Below, one piece after another: positions 1-10,856 of a stretch of 64,000 bases of DNA. The position numbers were made by a program, and so were the translations under genes. The notes under the pieces were generated by a model, which saw only the letters and a program-made list of their open reading frames with translations, was not told where the DNA came from and did not search any database. Every line of letters begins with the position of its first letter. The stretch's first letter is position 1. Source of the DNA: Leucosporidium creatinivorum (taxonomy: Eukaryota; Basidiomycota; Microbotryomycetes; Leucosporidiales; Leucosporidiaceae); the NCBI GenBank assembly GCA_001600635.1, contig BCKL01000015.1, positions 213,389-277,388 of the forward strand, written 5' to 3'.

Positions 1-230
1 GTTCAGGGAATCGCCGTCGTTACGTACGTCTTCGCTCGCTTGCTTCGGCGTGTCGACAGCTCACTGATGCTGTCTTGCCCTCCCACAGCACGAGCGGCAA
101 CCCGGATCACCAACGAGAGCAGCTCGCCGTGTTCGGCAAGGACTTCCCCTCCCTCTCCAAGGTCGAGAGGAAGGAGCTGGAGAAGGCGGGACAGAAGCAG
201 GAGCTCAAGAATGGGAGACCTGACCACTAG
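1..230 (+). CDS. 3' end of an unidentified protein-coding gene (partial)
   Basis: The last two exons of a gene that begins before the window. Exon 1-23 is followed by an intron at 24-88 (GTACGT ... CTGATG ... CCCACAG), and the final exon 89-230 ends in TAG. Spliced in phase, the tail reads about 54 residues, starting VQGIAVVTTSGNPDHQ and ending in KNGRPDH. The C-terminal part is strongly charged and looks helical (KVERKELEKAGQKQELK). I do not recognise the family. The gene is convergent with the next one, whose stop is at 408. The splice is well supported by both signals and frame; the identity is open. Confidence 0.6.
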   Translation, partial: SGNRRRYVRLRSLASACRQLTDAVLPSHSTSGNPDHQREQLAVFGKDFPSLSKVERKELEKAGQKQELKNGRPDH

Positions 231-407
231 CAGACCACTAGCAGGACATAGAGTATTCTATTGCCTGTTGACTAGAGATCACCCTTGCTGTTCAAACGGG
301 CACCCGCCCTCGACGCTCGCGAGCTCGGCTCTGCTCTCCTCGTAATCGGCAAGATAGAGGCGAACGAATAGTATATAAAGCAACACAGAACTGAGAGAAT
401 ACGGAGC

Positions 408-2048
408 TACATCGTCCCCACAATGGCCCTCTCGCCCTCGTTTACAATCCTCTCGACCCTCTCCAACCCCTCCAACCGCTTCTCCAGCTCGGCGAGAGAT
501 CCTCCGACTCGAGCCGCCAATGCGAGGAGGTAGTCGTCTTTGGCGGGCTGTGGGAGGCAAGCGAGTCGGTCAGCACCACACCATGGAATACTAGTACAGA
601 AAGCCAGCTCACGTCGTACTCGTCGCCGCTGTCTCCCGCTTCTTCCGCCGAGTCCGGCTTGGCCTCCTTCGCTTTCGGCAGCCTCGCCTCGGCGCTCTCA
701 GTCACCCAAGCGATCGACGGTGTTTTGCGTTCGAATAGTGCGAGGTTTGGTCGAGGAGCAGCGCGCGAGTCGAGAAGGTCGCGAAGGAGGGGGTGCATCT
801 GTCGGAGCAGCGGAGTCAGCGAGGGGGCGAGGAGAGCGACGGAAGAGAGAGGGAGAAGCTCACATTCTTGCTCGACTCTTTCGTCTCGGCAGTCTCGACC
901 TTCTGTCGAGCAGTCTCGAAGCTCTCGAGTCGGGCTTCGTCTTCCTTGAGTAGCCTGCGCCGAGGGAGACGGTCAGCCAATGGTCGACTTGAGACCCGGA
1001 ACACTGGCTCACCTTTGCTCACGCTTGATCTCGCGTTCGAGAGCATGCACCTCGGCCATCTCGGGTACTAGAGCAGCTTCGTAGGCAGCCTGAGGAGAAA
1101 AGAGGTTAGCTCAGGAAGAGGGAGCGATGTGAGCACGGGAGGCGACCCACAATCTTCTCGGCAATAGCATCGGTATCTGGGATGTCGACCTCTCCTTTCG
1201 TCGACTGGCCTGCAGCGGCGCGAGCTGAAGCGTCGGCCGGAGGAACGAGGAGGGAGGGGAGGTAATCGTCGATTCTGCAGCGAGGACGGGGGTTAGCAAG
1301 CTCGATCATGCGAGCAGAGAGATTCCAAACATTTACTCTTCGTACAGCTGGCTCAGCAGCTCCTGCATATCATTCCTCGCCTTGCCGTCGAACTGCGAGA
1401 GGATCTCTCTGCGAAGCGACGCCGAGAAATGAGAAAGTGAGCAATGGCGACTTTACTCGGGAGCTAGCGAGAATTCACAGACTCACAAAGCGCCCTCCTC
1501 TAGTGTACTCCTCAACTCGGTCTGTGCTGCCCTCGAGAGCTTCCTCCATGACTTGGCGACGACCGAGGCGGGCACGACTCGCTTGACGGAGCGTACGAGG
1601 GTGGGTCCAGCGCGACGCTTCTTGGGTTCTGTAGTGTCGAAGTCAGCTCACGACGTTCTGTAGCCCTGCAAGCCCAGCAGAACGTACCTTCATCCTCGCC
1701 GCCGTCCTCCTCAACGCGTTTCCTCTTCCCCTGCGCCTTCTCAGACGTCGCCACCTTCTCCTGCTTCTCCTTCTGCTTGCCCTTGCCTCCCACTCCAGCT
1801 CCAGAAGCCGGCCGTAGCTTGGCCGTCTTCCCTCGTCCCGCTGCAGCTGGCTTGTTTGGCTCGCCGCGGGAGGTTCGTCGTGGTGCAGGTTTGGCTTTGG
1901 ACTTGGCTGCTGCTGAAGTAGAAGCTTTCGATTTGGATTTGGACGAAGATGCAGCGCCGGCTGAGCGGGAGGTAGAAGCCTGCGAAAGCGAGAGAGTCGT
2001 GAGCGTTGAGCGACGCTGCGAGGAGTAGCTGTAGCTCACCTTGGCCAT
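408..2048 (-). CDS. CENP-Q/Fta7-like kinetochore protein (candidate)
   Basis: An eight-exon gene. The first exon is only ATGGCCAAG (2040-2048) before a GTGAGC intron, followed by a Ser/Lys/Ala-rich basic region of about 90 residues with KGKQKEKQEK and GKRKRVEE (nuclear-signal-like). The conserved-looking part starts around VKRVVPASVVAKSWRKLS, continues through a helical LEEGALEILSQF segment and a coiled coil (EMAEVHALEREIKREQ, EDEARLESFETARQKVE), and ends with a helical tail (GGSLAELEKRLEGLERVERI). A basic disordered N-terminus, a 'K.W..L' segment and coiled coils match the architecture of CENP-Q/Fta7 subunits of the inner kinetochore. That is my family inference, not a proven match. All introns have GTRAGY starts and CAG ends and keep the frame. 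Another coiled-coil nuclear protein is possible. Confidence 0.5.
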
Positions 2049-2589
2049 GCTAGTAGCTCGGCGAGTAGGCTCAGCGCTTCTGTAGCGCTTCACGAGCCTT
2101 TCAGAGCGCGACGAGCAAAGCGAGGTGTCAGTCGGTGGTCAAGAGAGCTGCTCGCGCCGTTTCCGGGTCTCACTCCTGCGCTCACCTCGTCTTCCGGTTC
2201 GACTCGCTTCGGGACAGCTGCTGTGCATCAGATCGGAGGCTTCTAGGTGCGCTCACTGCTACTATGCTCGCTGTACCGCCTGCTAATCCACTACACCCAA
2301 TCCAGCCAGACCGCCTCTTCCCCGCTGCTCCCACTTCAAGCAAGCTTCTACCGCCCTCTGCTTCGGGACCATAGCCGAGGTGAGCTTCTAATGTACTTTG
2401 ACGCGTCTGAGAGCGAAATCATCTTGCAGCGAGCTGCTGGGCATCCCACAGCTTGCTGCTCCTGAGACGCGCCTTCTCGGGGGCTTGAGGAGGACGGCCA
2501 GACACCTACAGAGATCAAGCTGACCCGTCTGCACTCTCTACAGAATCTTTACACACCCAACCTCCGACCGCGCTACCACTTCCAACGCC

Positions 2590-3837
2590 ATGCCAGTCCC
2601 CTCGCTTCCCCTCTCGGTCGTCGCCCTCATCCTCGCTCCGAGCGACAGGAGGACTCTAGCTCGCTGCGCTCGCGTACGCAAGTCATGACTTCCGCTTTGC
2701 CAGAGCCAACTGTACCACTCCCTCACTATCAGCCGCCGTCGGGAACTCGACGACCGCACACAAGATCCGCCATTGCTCGCCGCGCTCACGAACCCTACCC
2801 TCGCCGCCCATGTCCGCAAGCTCGACTACAACGGCTGGTGGCTAGACTGGGAAACGTGGGAGGAAGACCAGGACGACGAAGTGTACTCGGACGAGGAGGA
2901 CGACCCGCCCAAGGCCACCGAGCCGCCGACGATCGCCGATGACATGTACCTCGGCCAATTGCTCAAGTGTTGTACCGGTTTGAGGCGTCTGGAGGTCCAT
3001 GGAGCGTATCTTTGGGTTGATGATCTCGTTTCGACGCCGAGTGAGTCGTATTCGACTTCCTCCCTGGGATTTCGCTGACCTCTTGCTTCGGCAGGGCTGG
3101 TCTCGCTCACCTTCGCCGACGGAACGAGGCTTCGCTCGTACCACAAGCAGCCCGAGCTACTCGCGCTTCCTCCCATCCGGCACCTCTACACTGGCGACTG
3201 GGAGCAGCCCCAGAACCCCCACCGACGCGTGGCGGGCCTCAGCATCTTCGACTACGACGACCTCGGCCCAGCCAACATCTCCCTCTTCTCTTCCGTCACC
3301 CACCTCGACGTCCAAACTCTCGGCTTCCGCACCTCCGATGAGCTCTTGACTGCGCTGCAGCAAATCACGCCGAACCTTCAATCTCTCAGCCTAGGCAACG
3401 CCGAGATCCTTCACATCTGGCAGCCTCTCGTGCGCCTCTGCACCTCGCTCCGTCAAATCGCCTGCTTCGCCTCCACCAGCGATTCTGCCACCCTACCGGC
3501 CACCTTCTCCGGTTCACCGACCTCGTTGTCCTTCCTCAGGCTCTGCGCCAAGAGCTCTTCAACTCCGGTGCCTCCTCGAGAGTGGATGGACTTCCTCCAC
3601 GGCATCATGAGCGCTTTACACTCGTTGCGAGGACTGAAGACCCTGGAGCTGGTATGCGACCGTAACCTCCCAGTTGCTCGCGTAGCCGATCTCAAGATCG
3701 CCTTGATCGTGCTCTGCAAGAAGCGGGGGATCACACTGCGACTGCAACAAGCCAGTGGGGATAAGGTGTTGGTGCCGCCGAAGAAGGGTACCAAGGAAGT
3801 CGGGTGGACGAAGATCTGGAGCGAGGTGCCGTTGTAG
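2590..3837 (+). CDS. F-box/LRR-type protein with an in-frame TGA in the F-box
   Basis: From the ATG at 2590 the protein begins MPVPSLPLSVVALILAPSD and RRTLARCARV, a typical fungal F-box start (LPxxVxxxIL ... DxxTLxxCAxV). The frame then hits TGA at 2686-2688, exactly where F-box proteins of this type usually have Trp (CARVCKSW). After it the same frame continues well: SQLYHSLTISRRRELDD, an acidic stretch (EEDQDDEVYSDEEDD), then leucine-rich segments up to TAG at 3835-3837. One intron (3041-3094, GTGAGT ... TCGCTGACC ... CGGCAG) is clear. F-box proteins link substrates to SCF ubiquitin ligases; LRR-like repeats usually bind the substrate. Either the gene is disrupted, or a 30-nt segment 2674-2703 (GTACGC ... 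CAG, a multiple of three) is removed, which would be very short for an intron. The next gene is of the same general type. Confidence 0.65.
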
Positions 3838-4229
3838 AGCGGTTCGGCGTTGGAGGATTGAGCTCGGCGCTCATGTAGAGGGATCGGGAGGGGTTGCTAG
3901 ATCTGTAGATGAGCAGAGATGCATTGCATAGGTGTATAGAACTACGTGATAGGTCGGAGAGAGCAATTCGAATCTCGTGCACGAGCCGACGAGGACAGAC
4001 GGTCGCTCGAGCTCATCTCTCTCTCCCTCTTTCACATCTCGTCGCTCGCTCGCTCGCTTCGCCCATCGCTGCTCTAGCGCTGCTGTGGACGTCTAGGAGT
4101 GAGTCCTCACTCTGTGTGGTGCTCCGAATGCACGCTGACCTCCTGCACATCAACAGCGTGTTGATCAGAAGCTCGTCACTCGCCTAGCTCTCGTTCGCTG
4201 CTTTCCGACCGCTCGCAAGCTCTTTCAGC

Positions 4230-5671
4230 ATGGCCGATGGACGCTTCGTAAGCTATCACTGCTCCCTCGGAGATGAGCTACAGCTGATGTCTTCTCCAAC
4301 AGCCCTACCTACTCTCCCTCCCGCCCGAGCTTCTCACGCCCATCTTTCTCGAAGCCAAGATCACCCTCCGCAACCTCGTCATCTGTCGGGACCTGCTCCC
4401 CTACACACTCATCTCTCTCTATGAAATCGTGGACCTTATGCGCAAGTCGCAAATCCTGGCGTTTCACCGAGCGGTGCAGGAGCCCGAGCGCGCGAGGCTC
4501 GTCAAGTCAATCGGCATCTCTCGCAAAAACGACACCCTTCCCGCGCATCTACGTGACTTGACGAATCTCTCAGTCAGATCTCGAAGCTGGATCTCGTCGG
4601 AGGCAGAGCTGAACAACAGCTGATCGACTTGATTCTCGGCGCTACACAGGCTCAGCGCCAGCTCGTCGTCAGCGATCCCAACACTGGAGTATCGACCGCA
4701 ACATCCTCATCGATATCCTACGTCGCCTGGAATCTTTAAAGGAGTTCTACACTTTCTCCGAGGGACTCGCTGCCTACGCCTTCGACGAGTTCTATCAGCC
4801 AGGCGTTGCCGAGCAGCTCATCTCCGTCGGGGTCCGCTTATCTGACGAGGAGGAGTTCACCGAGGACGAGAAGTCGCTCTTTGTTGGCGCTAGTCTACTC
4901 CCGAGCCTCAAATCCTTGGACATATCCGGCGGATCCTGTAGGCAGCCACCCTTCGACTTCGCACCCTTCGCCAACGCTTCGCGCTCGAGTCGACCGCTTC
5001 CGCCCCGCAGCTGGGCACTCGACACCCTCCATCTCATCAACTTTGAGACGCTCGGAGAAGAAGCTCGCTTCCTCTTCGAGTCGTTCACTGCGCTGCGCGA
5101 GCTCGTCGTCCGAGTACAGATCCTCACACCCGCCTTCGCTAAGCACCTCCCTCTCCTCCCTCAAACTCTCGAGCACCTTACGGTCACAGCCGCCAATTCC
5201 CCATTCTCCCCTCTCAACCCAGGCTCGACCCAAAAGCTACCGAAGCTCAACAATCTCGGCTCCCTGTTCCCCAACCTTCGCACCTTCGCACTCGACGCCA
5301 CCATCTATACACCATCACTCTTCGCCAACCTCCACCACGCCGCCAACCTCGAGACTCTTCGCTTCGGTCATCACGCCCCGTACACGGTTGGCGACCTGAT
5401 TCCTTTAGTCCAGCGAGGCTCGCCGACGAAGCTTCCGTCCCTCAAGCTCCTCGATCTGCACGTTTGTCTCAAAGCCTGGTTCAGCAGAGACGGTAAATTA
5501 GACATGAAGTCAATGGGCTACTCTGCCGGGTTCCCAAAGAAAGGGGGACAGAGGCTGGTCGGGTTCTGCGCCGAGGAGAATGTTGAGATCAAAGGAGGCG
5601 GAAGGTGCGCCTTGGGCATCTGTGATTGCGACGGAGCCGCTGGCTGCATCAAAAGCTACGGGGACTGCTGA
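4230..5671 (+). pseudogene. F-box/LRR-type gene with two apparent frameshifts
   Basis: Exon 1 (MADGRF) is joined over a GTAAGC intron (4248-4301) to PYLLSLPPELLTPIFLEA, an F-box-like start, then LDxMRKSQILAFHRAV. At about 4555-4575 the good reading moves to another frame (ESLSQISKLDLVGGRAEQQ), and at about 4675-4690 to a third (WSIDRNILIDILRRLESL). From there it stays open to TGA at 5669-5671. The last part contains leucine-rich stretches (LLPSLKSLDIS, LPQTLEHLTVTA) and a Cys-containing tail (CALGICDCDGAAGC). I could not find introns of normal length that repair the two shifts, so I call it a probable pseudogene or a sequence error. It lies 390 bp after another lesioned F-box gene, suggesting a decayed tandem pair. 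Confidence 0.55.
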
Positions 5672-5836
5672 TACTTGGTAGGTGCGCCTGCGTCAGCTAC
5701 CGGTGATTCGAGCTCAGCTTCGCTGTTCGCAGTTTCGGAGTCGAAAGGCGCTCGGCGTTGATGCTCGGGGCGGAATCCGGGCAGCGGCGGCTTAGCGAGC
5801 TAGCAGATAGTGATGGAAATCGAGTTTTGTACTAGA

Positions 5837-7405
5837 CTACAGCTGCGTCACCTTCGTTCCCATGCGAACCACCTCGACGACCCTCCCAACTCCCCAACTA
5901 ACGCCCTCACCAACCCTAGCCAATCCCTCCACAACACCCAGCCCCTTCTTCCCACTTCTCCTCCTCCTCCTCACCCACCCGGCTAGAGCGAAGAACGCGC
6001 AAATGAAGCTCAACAGCCTCAGCGGGTCGTTCTCGATGCTTTGCAAGAGGTTGCGAACGAGCGGAAGGCGAGAGATGGCGGAGGAAGGAGGGGCGAAGGT
6101 CGAGCCGCTGGGAGACAGGGTCGAGTGCGAGGGAGAGGAGCGGGAGAGGTAAGAGGTGAGGGAGGTGCGGAGGGAAGCGAAGCCGGTGATTGGCGACTCT
6201 TCGGCGGCGACGGCGCGTGGGGTCGGCGATGGCTTCGAAGGCGAGGCAGGAGGAGAGGGTTTGGCCGAGGAGGATGCGGAGGAGGCGTTGGAGGAGGATG
6301 AGGTTCCTTGAGGGCGAGGAGGAGAGGAGGGCGCCCGCGATTTGCCCTTCGCATCGCGGCGAGAGGTGCGAGATTTAGCGACCGCGTCGGCTTGGGCCTG
6401 CTGCTCCTTCTGCTGGCGCTGCCTTTCGAGGCGGGAAGCATGGGCGAGCACTTCTTGCTGCTGTTGCTGGGTGAGTTGAGCGAGAGCGGCCTGGGTGAGG
6501 TTCGGCGGAAGTCAGCTCGGCGCAGGAAAGTGAGAGTCCCGAGGTCGAAAGCTCACCTCGACACGCTGATCCGGCACCCAGCCTCCGTTCTCAACTCCTT
6601 GCATGCGCACAAAGTCCCCAGCAGCCTCCCATTCTCCAAGACGAGGCATCACGTGCAGCACGAGCAGATCCATCGCCTTGATCCAGCTCGCCAACAATGC
6701 CTTCCTCGGGTCGGGCTTCGTCCCAGCTGGTGGCGGCCCACTCAAAATCCCAGATCCACTCATTCCCTCCCCTCCACCGCTCAAAGAAAACTCGCCCGAC
6801 CAATCGGCGAGCCCACTCTCCTCCCAAGCGACCCGTTCGACCGACTCGCCGACGCTGCCGAACCAAGCTTCGAGGACCGCTCGGGCTTGAGCGGGTTGTT
6901 CCATCTTGAGAGCACCGAGGGAGAGGGCGACGATGAGAGAAGGGTGGAGGAAGGCGGCCGACGGGGTTGGGAAGACGTCGAGGCCGGTGCCGAAGTCGGC
7001 GGGAGAGGCTTCGGTGGAGGGAAGGAGGGAGTGCCATAGAGTGGGAATGAGAGCTTTGGAAGGGAGGGAAAGTAGCTTCGAGATGGCGATAGGGTAACCC
7101 TCGAGCGAGGCTGCCGAAAGGGAGTCGGAGGCGACGGTCGCTAAGAAGGTGATGCGAAGGACGGCAAGCTTCCTCTCCATATCGAGCTCGGGCTCTTCCC
7201 TTCCTTCCACCATCGCATCGAGCCATGCATCGTGCTTGCCGCCTTGAGGGAGCAGCAATCGCGCCTCCTCGAGCGAGATAGCGGTCTGGCTGTAATCGCG
7301 GACGAGGAAAGCGCTAGTGGCTGCGCGGTAGTGAGCACGAAGCTGGCTGAGACGAGACTTGCTTCCCCCTGCGCTGCTGGACCGAGGATGACCGTTGGTA
7401 GCCAT
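5837..7405 (-). CDS. Tail-anchored protein with TPR-like N-terminus (PEX26/PEX15-like candidate)
   Basis: Two exons (6557-7405 and 5837-6490) around a 66-nt intron (GTGAGC ... GAGCTGACTTC ... CACCCAG) give 500 residues; the exon lengths sum to a whole number of codons. The N-terminal ~290 residues are helical, with TPR-like text (AFLVRDYSQTAISLEEARLL; LGALKMEQPAQARAVLEAWF). A Gln-rich helix follows (LTQQQQQEVLAHASRLERQ), then a Ser/Pro-rich basic linker. Near the C-terminus a hydrophobic segment (LRLLSFICAFFALAGWV) is followed by RRRRRSGKK and about 30 more residues. That pattern suggests a tail anchor facing the cytosol. PEX26/PEX15 peroxins, which recruit the Pex1-Pex6 ATPases to peroxisomes, share this layout, but I rely only on architecture. 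The gene is divergent from the DUF1917 pair. Confidence 0.6.
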
Positions 7406-7770
7406 TGCGAGCGAACGAGATGAGGGGGCCGGCTAAGTGTCGATTGAGCCGAGCGGGTGCTCAAGGGGATTCGGGGAGTGCTGTATACATGTACACTTTG
7501 TCAGCGAGCGCTTCAAGCTGGCCTCGCTTTCGCCAGCACTCACGAGCTGTAGTCGAAGCGAACCGAGTAGCCGAGAGCGGAGCTGCTTCTGGGATCGCCA
7601 ATTGCCGGTGCGGAGGGTGGTCTGTAGTACAAGTTAGCTAGGCGCAGCCATCAGAGCAGTCTATAGCTACTTACAAGAGATGTAGGAGACTTTGAGCCAA
7701 AGCTAAGCGAACGGGGAGGAAGCAAGAAGCTCGACCCAGCTTGCCTCTGACCCCCACCGCCTGAGCCAAA

Positions 7771-9175
7771 ATGAATCCCGTTGAAGGTGAGCTACAGCCT
7801 CGGGCGCGCTTGCATTGTACTCTAGACTTACCAGAAACTCTTTCGCAGCTATTGCACGCTTCTGTAGTGCTCTACCTCGCCCGCCAGAGCTCGAGCTGAC
7901 CTCATACGCGCCATTCCTGCAGCTCTTCACTCCCACGGACGCCGCCGACACCGAGACGTTCTTGAACGCCTACAAACCCTCCGCCAACCGCCAGGACATC
8001 CTCGGAGGCTGGTACTGGTGCGTCTCGCTACAGCGCTTTCAAGAGCTCGAACCGCGTGCTGACCTTTGCAGCGAACGGGCTGTGCTGTACAGGGTTGTGA
8101 ACAAGGAGGGCAGCAAGGGCAAGGAGAAGCCCGCTGAGGATTCTGAGTCTACTGGACGCGCTACTTTCGAGCAGGAGGGCGCCATTCTCGAAGCCGAGCT
8201 CTCCGCCGAGTGTTTGAGGATCAAAGTGAGCTCAGCTCGGAGGTCGGACGGTCGACAGTTCACTGACTTTGTTATACAGGACGAGGCTCCCGTTCGCGCC
8301 AACAAGAAGCTCGGCATCAAGGGTCAGAAGGAGCGTGAGTAGCTTCGGCGCCGCTTCCCAGCTTCGACGCCGAGCCCACCGCTCGCCTTGACGACTGCAG
8401 TTCGCGAGATCGCGCACGAGACGTTCAACGAGGGAGTCAAGAAGCTCGCGAAGAAGCACGGCGTCCTCTCCGGCAAATGGCTTCTCTACCCTGGACCCGA
8501 AGGAGTCGACTCGACGTGGGCCAAGGTCGTCAATGCGCTCGCTAAGGCCGATGGAGCTCTCGCCAAGACGGAAGCGGTGCACTGTGCGAAGGTATCGTCG
8601 TCTGTTCAGCCCGGTGGCAGTGGGTGAGTGCACTCTCAAGTCTCGAGCGGGCTGATCGTCTTCGCCGAAGCTGATCTCGCATCCGTCTCGTACAGCGGCT
8701 ACGTGCTCTGCGTCTACTGCGACGACTCGTGGGACGAGAAGGGCGTCAAGGCCGCTTTCGTCGCTCTCGTCAAGGATATCGGACTCGTCAGCAGCGCCTA
8801 CAAGTGCGACGCCAACACCATTCTTGGCATCAGTTCGACGCACCCCAGCAAGATCAAGTCGTCGTTGTACGGCAAGAACGGTGATTTCGAAATTCCCCTT
8901 CATCTGCCTTGATGGTGCAGTGCAAATCGGCAGCTCCGAGGTCTCAGACGCCGTGCGCTTTGCTGACCCTCGGCGCTCGCTCTCTCCCAGACTTCATGAC
9001 CAAGGAGGAGATCGACGCCGCTTTCGCCGCTCGCGAAGCCAACCCTCAGACGGCGAGCAAAGCGAGGGCAGTCAAGCCCAGGACTTTGGAGCAGGAGGAA
9101 GCCGACGGAGGAGGATTCGCTCCCGTCAGCGATAGCGAAGACGATGAGCCTCCCAAGAAGAAGGTCAAGGTTTGA
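7771..9175 (+). CDS. DUF1917 / BLES03-family protein, copy 1 of a tandem pair
   Basis: Multi-exon gene starting MNPVE before a GTGAGC intron. Recognisable family segments are NAYKPSANRQDILGGWY, KKHGVLSGKWLLYPGPE followed by VDSTWAKVVNALAKADGAL, and GYVLCVYCDDSWDEKGVKAA, followed by YKCDANTILGI. These match the 'SGKW ... VD..W ... YC.D..D ... YK.D..T..GI' pattern of the BLES03 (human C11orf68) fold, an eIF4E-like fold of unknown function. The C-terminus is KPRTLEQEEADGGGFAP, an acidic SDSEDDE patch and PKKKVKV, which resembles a monopartite nuclear signal. The downstream gene repeats this whole layout, so the two are tandem duplicates. The exon boundary after SGKW ... GGSG is clear (GTGAGT ... 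TACAG). The exact shape of the first 60 residues is less sure. Confidence 0.75.
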
Positions 9176-9483
9176 GCTGCTGATGGCGGTGGAGTGTGAT
9201 TTGCTTGTACTTGCTTGCTCGGTTTTGTGAAGTCTGTACCCCCCTCCCCTTCTCGCCCTGCGTGGTCATGTGCAACGACTGGTTCGGCGCAAGGGGTTTG
9301 GCGTTTGAGAGGGACAGAGCTGCGTAGGCCACCATGAAGGTGAGAAAAGCGAGCGGGCTCATAGTCAGCTACAGCTCAAGTTATCCATCCACCGAAGCGT
9401 GCGCCCCGACTCGACGGCTCCACACTTCAGCACCGCTTCGCCTCTTGTCCTCCGCCAACTCGCTTCGCTTTCGACTTCGCGCG

Positions 9484-10750
9484 ATGGTGACCAGAGACCA
9501 AGGTGAGGCTGCTCGAGTGAGCTGTTACAAGCCACAGTACTAACTCTACCCCTTCTGCAGCCACCGCAAGTCCCTTCCGCCTGCCCTACAGCGCTCCGCT
9601 CGCCGCGCGCTGACCCGCTCGAACTCGCTACAGCTCCTCTGCCCTACGTCCAACCGCAACGAGGTCAGCAACTTTCTCGAGAAGTTCAAGCCCTCCGACA
9701 ACCGCCGCGACATCGAAGGAGGATGGTACCGGTGAGCTGCAGCGCTGGCTCGTCGGCCCGCGCGGAAGAGCTGACTCGGCGGCTTCGCGTATGGTAACGC
9801 TACAGGGTCAGAATGAAGGAGGAGAGCGGTGAGATGAGACCTCGCCCGAGAGATGATCCCGAGCGCCTCAGTGCATTCGAGCAGGCGGGGCACAAGCTCG
9901 TCCAGAAGCTTCGCAGGGCCTGCGAGGTCAAAGATGTGATTTCTATCGTCTCTCTTGCAGCTGTATGGATGATCTCGTGGATAAGGTAGCTGACCTTTCC
10001 CTCCCTTGTAGAAGGAGAAGCAGAAGGAGGCGCACGAGAAGTTCCTCAATGAGGTTACCGAGCTCGCTCAAGAACAAGAGATCATCTCGGGCAAGTGGCT
10101 CATCTTCAAGAGCGCCGACGAGATCGAGTACACCTGGGGCAAGATCGTCAAAGCCATCGCTCAGGAGGATGGGCCCTTCGCCACCGTTGGACGTACGCTG
10201 CTCGCTGCCAAGGTCGCGAGTTGCCTTCGCGATGGCTACAAGTGAGTCGCTTTGAGTTCGCTCTTGGGGCGTAGAGCTCGACATGGTACTGAGCTGACGT
10301 TATTTCACCTCTACAGGTCCTACTGCATCTGCGTCTACTGCGAGGACAGCTGGGATCGCGACGGTGTCGCCTCGGTCCAAAAGATTCTCGTCGAGGAGCT
10401 CGGCATCCAGCCCACTGGCTACAAGATGGACGGCTACACCATTCTCGGCATTTACAAGAACGACAAGTCGGGCATCGACCCCATGCTCTACGGCGAGAAC
10501 AGTGCGCCCCTTGCCTCGACGACCCCGTTCGCCGAGCTCTCGCTGACCTTCGCTTCCTGCAGTCTTCATGATGCCTCACGAGGTCGAAGCAGGACTGAAG
10601 AAATACCACCTCAAGCACCCCTCTAAGGCCAAGGCGGTCAAGCCTAGGACGCTCGAGCAGGAGGAAGCCGAGGGAGGAGGCTTCGCTCCCTACCTCACCG
10701 ACTCGGACAGCGACGACGAGGAGCCCGTCAAGAAGAAGAAGAAGGTCTGA
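9484..10750 (+). CDS. DUF1917 / BLES03-family protein, copy 2 of a tandem pair
   Basis: Paralogue of the gene 300 bp upstream. Shared blocks: EKFKPSDNRRDIEGGWY, QEQEIISGKWLIFKSADEIE followed by YTWGKIVKAIA, SYCICVYCEDSWDRDGV, GYKMDGYTILGIYKND, and the tail KPRTLEQEEAEGGGFAP followed by a DSDSDDEE patch and VKKKKKV. Introns sit at matching places (after GGWY, before the SYCICVYC block, and before the F-M acidic tail). The first exon (MVTRDQ) ends at a good GTGAGG site, but the next exon reads into TGA at about 9610 in the phase left by that exon, while the good frame (QRSARRALTRSNSLQLL) needs another phase. The N-terminus is therefore unresolved; an extra small intron or a different start is likely. 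Function is unknown, as for the family; the acidic/basic tail suggests a nuclear or nucleic-acid context (inference). Confidence 0.7.
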
Positions 10751-10856
10751 AGGGATGTCTGCTGTTGCGCTTGTACCTGCTTTGTATTCAAAGTCGAGAT
10801 CTGATTGTCCTTCTCGACTCGTTCCCTGCGAAGCGAGCGCTGAGCCCGAAAGAAGC

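Noticed and set aside
371-380. TATA-box-like GTATATAAAG
   Set aside because: It lies between the 3' ends of two convergent genes, so it has no start to serve.
3955-3990. tRNA B-box-like ATTCGAATC
   Set aside because: No A box, acceptor stem or cloverleaf can be folded around it.
5862-6441. Long open frames antisense to the tail-anchored protein gene
   Set aside because: Arg/Pro-rich shadow text; the minus strand has the introns, membrane anchor and codon bias.
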